Positions 48,509-50,455 of a stretch of DNA of 50,455 nt are shown one piece after another. Numbering within the stretch: the first letter of the stretch is position 1; every line of letters starts with the position of its first letter. Below the pieces are notes generated by a model that was not told the DNA's origin, did no database searches, and saw only the letters and a program-made list of their open reading frames with translations. The translations under genes were made by a program, and so were the position numbers. Origin of the DNA: UBA6120 sp964495145 (GTDB taxonomy: Bacteria; Bacillota_I; Bacilli_A; RFN20; CAG-826); NCBI GenBank assembly GCA_964495145.1, contig CAZBUP010000003.1:1-50455 (forward strand), given 5' to 3'.

Positions 48509-50455
48509 ATGAGCACTACTCCCAACAAAAAATCCGGACTGTTCGGCTTCCTATTCCCATACATCTTGATGGGCGTGGCCGTGATCGTCTTCATATGGCT
48601 GATTTTCTTCCAGAATCCCGGCACCACGATTACGGTCGGGCAAACCGATCTGGCCGAATTCTTGAATACCCAGGAAGTGACCCAAGTCACCACCACCGAG
48701 AAACAAACGATTACCCAAGTCACCGGCACTTTTGTCGATGGCGAGGGCAAAACAATGTATTTCACGGCCACGTATGAGACCAGCAATATCTATATCAAAG
48801 ACGCCGTCGACGAAGTCTTGGCCACCCGGCCGGGCACCGAACCGGGCACGTTCTATTACGATGGCGACATCTGGACGAGCGAAAACGCCTTCCAGACCAA
48901 TTGGTTTGAAACGTGGGGTCCCACCATCTTGTTGATCGGCGGCTCGGCGGCCTTGTTTTTCTTCTTGTTCGCCCGGATGAACGCTTCGGTCAACAGCTCC
49001 AACAGCAAAGCTCTGGAATTCAACAAATCACGGGCACGCCGTGAAGATACCTCGAAAGTGCACTTCTCCGACGTGGCCGGATGCGACGAGGAAAAGGCCG
49101 AGATGGTCGAAATCGTCCAATATTTGAAAGATCCCAAGAAATTTTCCAAATTCGGGGCCAAACTGCCCCGCGGCGTTTTATTGGTCGGGCCTCCCGGCAC
49201 CGGTAAAACCTTATTGGCCAAAGCCGTGGCCGGCGAAGCCGGAGTCCCGTTCTATTCAATCTCGGGCGCCGATTTCGTCGAAATGTTCGTCGGCGTGGGC
49301 GCCGGACGCGTCCGCGACATGTTCCGCCGCGCCAAACAAACGGCGCCGTGCCTCGTCTTCATCGACGAATTGGACGCCGTCGGTCGCCAACGGGGCGCCG
49401 GCATGGGCGGAGGCAACGACGAACGCGAGCAAACCTTGAACCAACTTTTAGTTGAGATGGACGGATTCTCGGATAACTCCGGGGTCATGGTCATCGCGGC
49501 CACCAACCGCGAGGACGTCCTCGACCCCGCTTTGCTGCGAGCCGGACGCTTTGACCGACAAATCACCGTCAACCTCCCGGACCGGATCGGCCGGGCGGCC
49601 ATCTTCCGGGTTCACGCCCGAAACAAGAAAATCGATCCCTCGATTGATTTTGACGGCTTAGCCCGTCGCACCGTCGGTTTTTCGGGTGCCGACATTGAAA
49701 ATATCCTCAACGAAGCGGCCATCTTGGCCGTGCGCGGCAACCGCGAACAAGTCGCCATCGAAGACATTGACGAAGCCATCGACCGACGCATCGCCGGACC
49801 GGCGAAAACGAGCCGAGCCCTGAACGAGCATGAACGTCGGGCCATCGCCTATCATGAAGCCGGCCATGCCATCATTGGTCTGAATTTAAAGCATTCGGAC
49901 AAAGTCCAGAAGATTACCATCGTGCCGCGCGGACGTACCGGCGGCCACGTGATGATGACGCCCGAGGAAGATCGCTTCTTGATCACTAAAAAAGAATTGA
50001 TCGCCCGCATCATCGGCTACCTCGGCGGCCGTTCCTCGGAAGAGATTTTCTTCTCAGACATTTCCACCGGGGCCCAAAACGACATCGAAGTGGCTACCCG
50101 GATCGCCCGGTTGATGGTCACTGAATACGGGATGTCCTCACTGGGGCCGATCCAATACGAAAACGACAGTTCCTCGGTCTTCCTAGGCCGCGACTATACG
50201 TCGGTCCAGAAGAATTTCTCGACGCAAATCGCTTATGAAATCGACACCGAGGTTCGTAAGATCATCGATGAAGCCCACCAAGAGGCCCATCGCATTTTGA
50301 CCGAACACAAAGAAGACGTGATTCTGCTCGCGGAAACGCTCCTTGAAAAGGAAACGATCGCTGCCGAAGAAATCAATTACCTCTTGAAAAACCGCAAATT
50401 GCCGAATGGCAAAACGGCAAGGCGCCGACGCCGGCGCCCGAAGCCGAGAAAAAAG
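48509..50455 (+). CDS. ftsH: ATP-dependent zinc metalloprotease FtsH, 3' end at window edge
   Basis: Membrane-anchored AAA+ protease that degrades misfolded membrane proteins and regulators. 649 codons are present without a stop. TM1 is near residues 12-32, an extracellular domain of about 110 residues follows, and TM2 is near 143-163. The AAA domain has Walker A GPPGTGKT (about 227), FIDELDAVGRQRG and the second region of homology NREDVLDPALLRAGRFDRQI. The zinc site is HEAGH (449-453). GAGG lies 6 nt before the ATG. The last codons read as an Arg-rich tail, which may reflect a one-base deletion near 50404. It follows tilS as in B. subtilis, without hprT between. Confidence 0.96.
   Translation, partial: MSTTPNKKSGLFGFLFPYILMGVAVIVFIWLIFFQNPGTTITVGQTDLAEFLNTQEVTQVTTTEKQTITQVTGTFVDGEGKTMYFTATYETSNIYIKDAVDEVLATRPGTEPGTFYYDGDIWTSENAFQTNWFETWGPTILLIGGSAALFFFLFARMNASVNSSNSKALEFNKSRARREDTSKVHFSDVAGCDEEKAEMVEIVQYLKDPKKFSKFGAKLPRGVLLVGPPGTGKTLLAKAVAGEAGVPFYSISGADFVEMFVGVGAGRVRDMFRRAKQTAPCLVFIDELDAVGRQRGAGMGGGNDEREQTLNQLLVEMDGFSDNSGVMVIAATNREDVLDPALLRAGRFDRQITVNLPDRIGRAAIFRVHARNKKIDPSIDFDGLARRTVGFSGADIENILNEAAILAVRGNREQVAIEDIDEAIDRRIAGPAKTSRALNEHERRAIAYHEAGHAIIGLNLKHSDKVQKITIVPRGRTGGHVMMTPEEDRFLITKKELIARIIGYLGGRSSEEIFFSDISTGAQNDIEVATRIARLMVTEYGMSSLGPIQYENDSSSVFLGRDYTSVQKNFSTQIAYEIDTEVRKIIDEAHQEAHRILTEHKEDVILLAETLLEKETIAAEEINYLLKNRKLPNGKTARRRRRRPKPRKK

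Noticed and set aside
49943..49956. Possible third parS site (CCACGTGATG in ftsH)
   Set aside because: Only the CACGTGA core is shared; the outer bases of the 16-mer do not match.
1..50455. Mycoplasma genetic code (TGA as Trp)
   Set aside because: TGA ends mnmE, pth, psuG, recF, yidC and others at positions where the next gene begins, and Trp residues in conserved positions are TGG.
1..50455. CRISPR arrays, tRNA genes, insertion sequences, prophage
   Set aside because: No regular repeat-spacer series, no cloverleaf-like intergenic sequence, and no transposase, integrase or phage structural gene was found; intergenic space outside the origin is very short.

Overview
The window is the replication-origin neighbourhood of a low-complexity-genome Bacillota (class Bacilli, probably one of the non-sporulating lineages related to Erysipelotrichales/Mollicutes). 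The evidence is the divergent dnaA / rpmH arrangement around a cluster of DnaA boxes, the order dnaA-dnaN-yaaA-recF-gyrB-gyrA on one side and rpmH-rnpA-yidC-jag-mnmE on the other, and a right arm (tatD-rnmV-rsmA-ispE-glmU ... pth-mfd-rqcP-tilS-ftsH) that reads as the Bacillus subtilis 0-75 kb order with the sporulation genes removed. TGA is used as a stop codon (for example at the ends of mnmE, psuG and pth) and Trp is TGG, so the code is the standard bacterial one, not the Mycoplasma code. The lineage placement is inference; the base composition is fairly GC-rich (many GAC/GTC/GCC codons), unlike classical mycoplasmas.

Left arm (about 1-22 kb, transcribed mostly leftward, away from the origin): dnaA, dnaN, the S4 protein YaaA, recF, gyrB, gyrA, a glycosyltransferase, serS, a hypoxanthine/uracil-DNA glycosylase, the SRP RNA gene (ffs), tadA and a lipoprotein. 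Next comes a compact five-gene unit: a MacB/FtsX-type ABC protein, psuG, a TetR regulator, an iron-type alcohol dehydrogenase and a membrane protein with a ruined M50 protease motif. It starts from one promoter that is overlapped by a perfect inverted repeat. degV, mscL and the 3' part of a pmbA/tldE gene lie at the left edge.

Origin (about 21.97-22.42 kb): an AT-rich non-coding stretch of about 450 bp with six DnaA-box-like 9-mers between the dnaA and rpmH promoters. About 5 kb to the right, two parS-like 16-mers (one perfect, one with a single mismatch) sit in tatD and rnmV. This is where B. subtilis carries mnmG-rsmG-noc-parA-parB after mnmE, genes that are absent here.

Right arm (22.4-50.5 kb): ribosome, RNase P, membrane-insertase and tRNA-modification genes, then rsmA, of which all but the two ends is hidden by a 100-N assembly gap, then ispE and glmU. 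Between glmU and pth is an accessory block: ppdK (facing the origin), an alkaline-phosphatase-superfamily hydrolase, a large Ser-rich lipoprotein metallophosphoesterase, a TetR-controlled heterodimeric ABC exporter, and a PAP2 phosphatase paired with a DUF368 (PopT-type) undecaprenyl-phosphate transporter. The window ends inside or at the very end of ftsH.

Most of the window is core information processing. The most interesting observations are the parS pair without its usual par genes, GyrA and GyrB carrying non-standard residues at the three classical quinolone positions, a pattern of extended -10 promoters placed so close to start codons that several mRNAs should be nearly leaderless, the PAP2/DUF368 lipid-carrier pair, a YidC with about 160 extra extracellular residues, and several key motifs that differ from the family norm (DnaA Walker A, TilS PP-loop, M50 HExxH). 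I see no CRISPR array, prophage, insertion sequence or tRNA gene.
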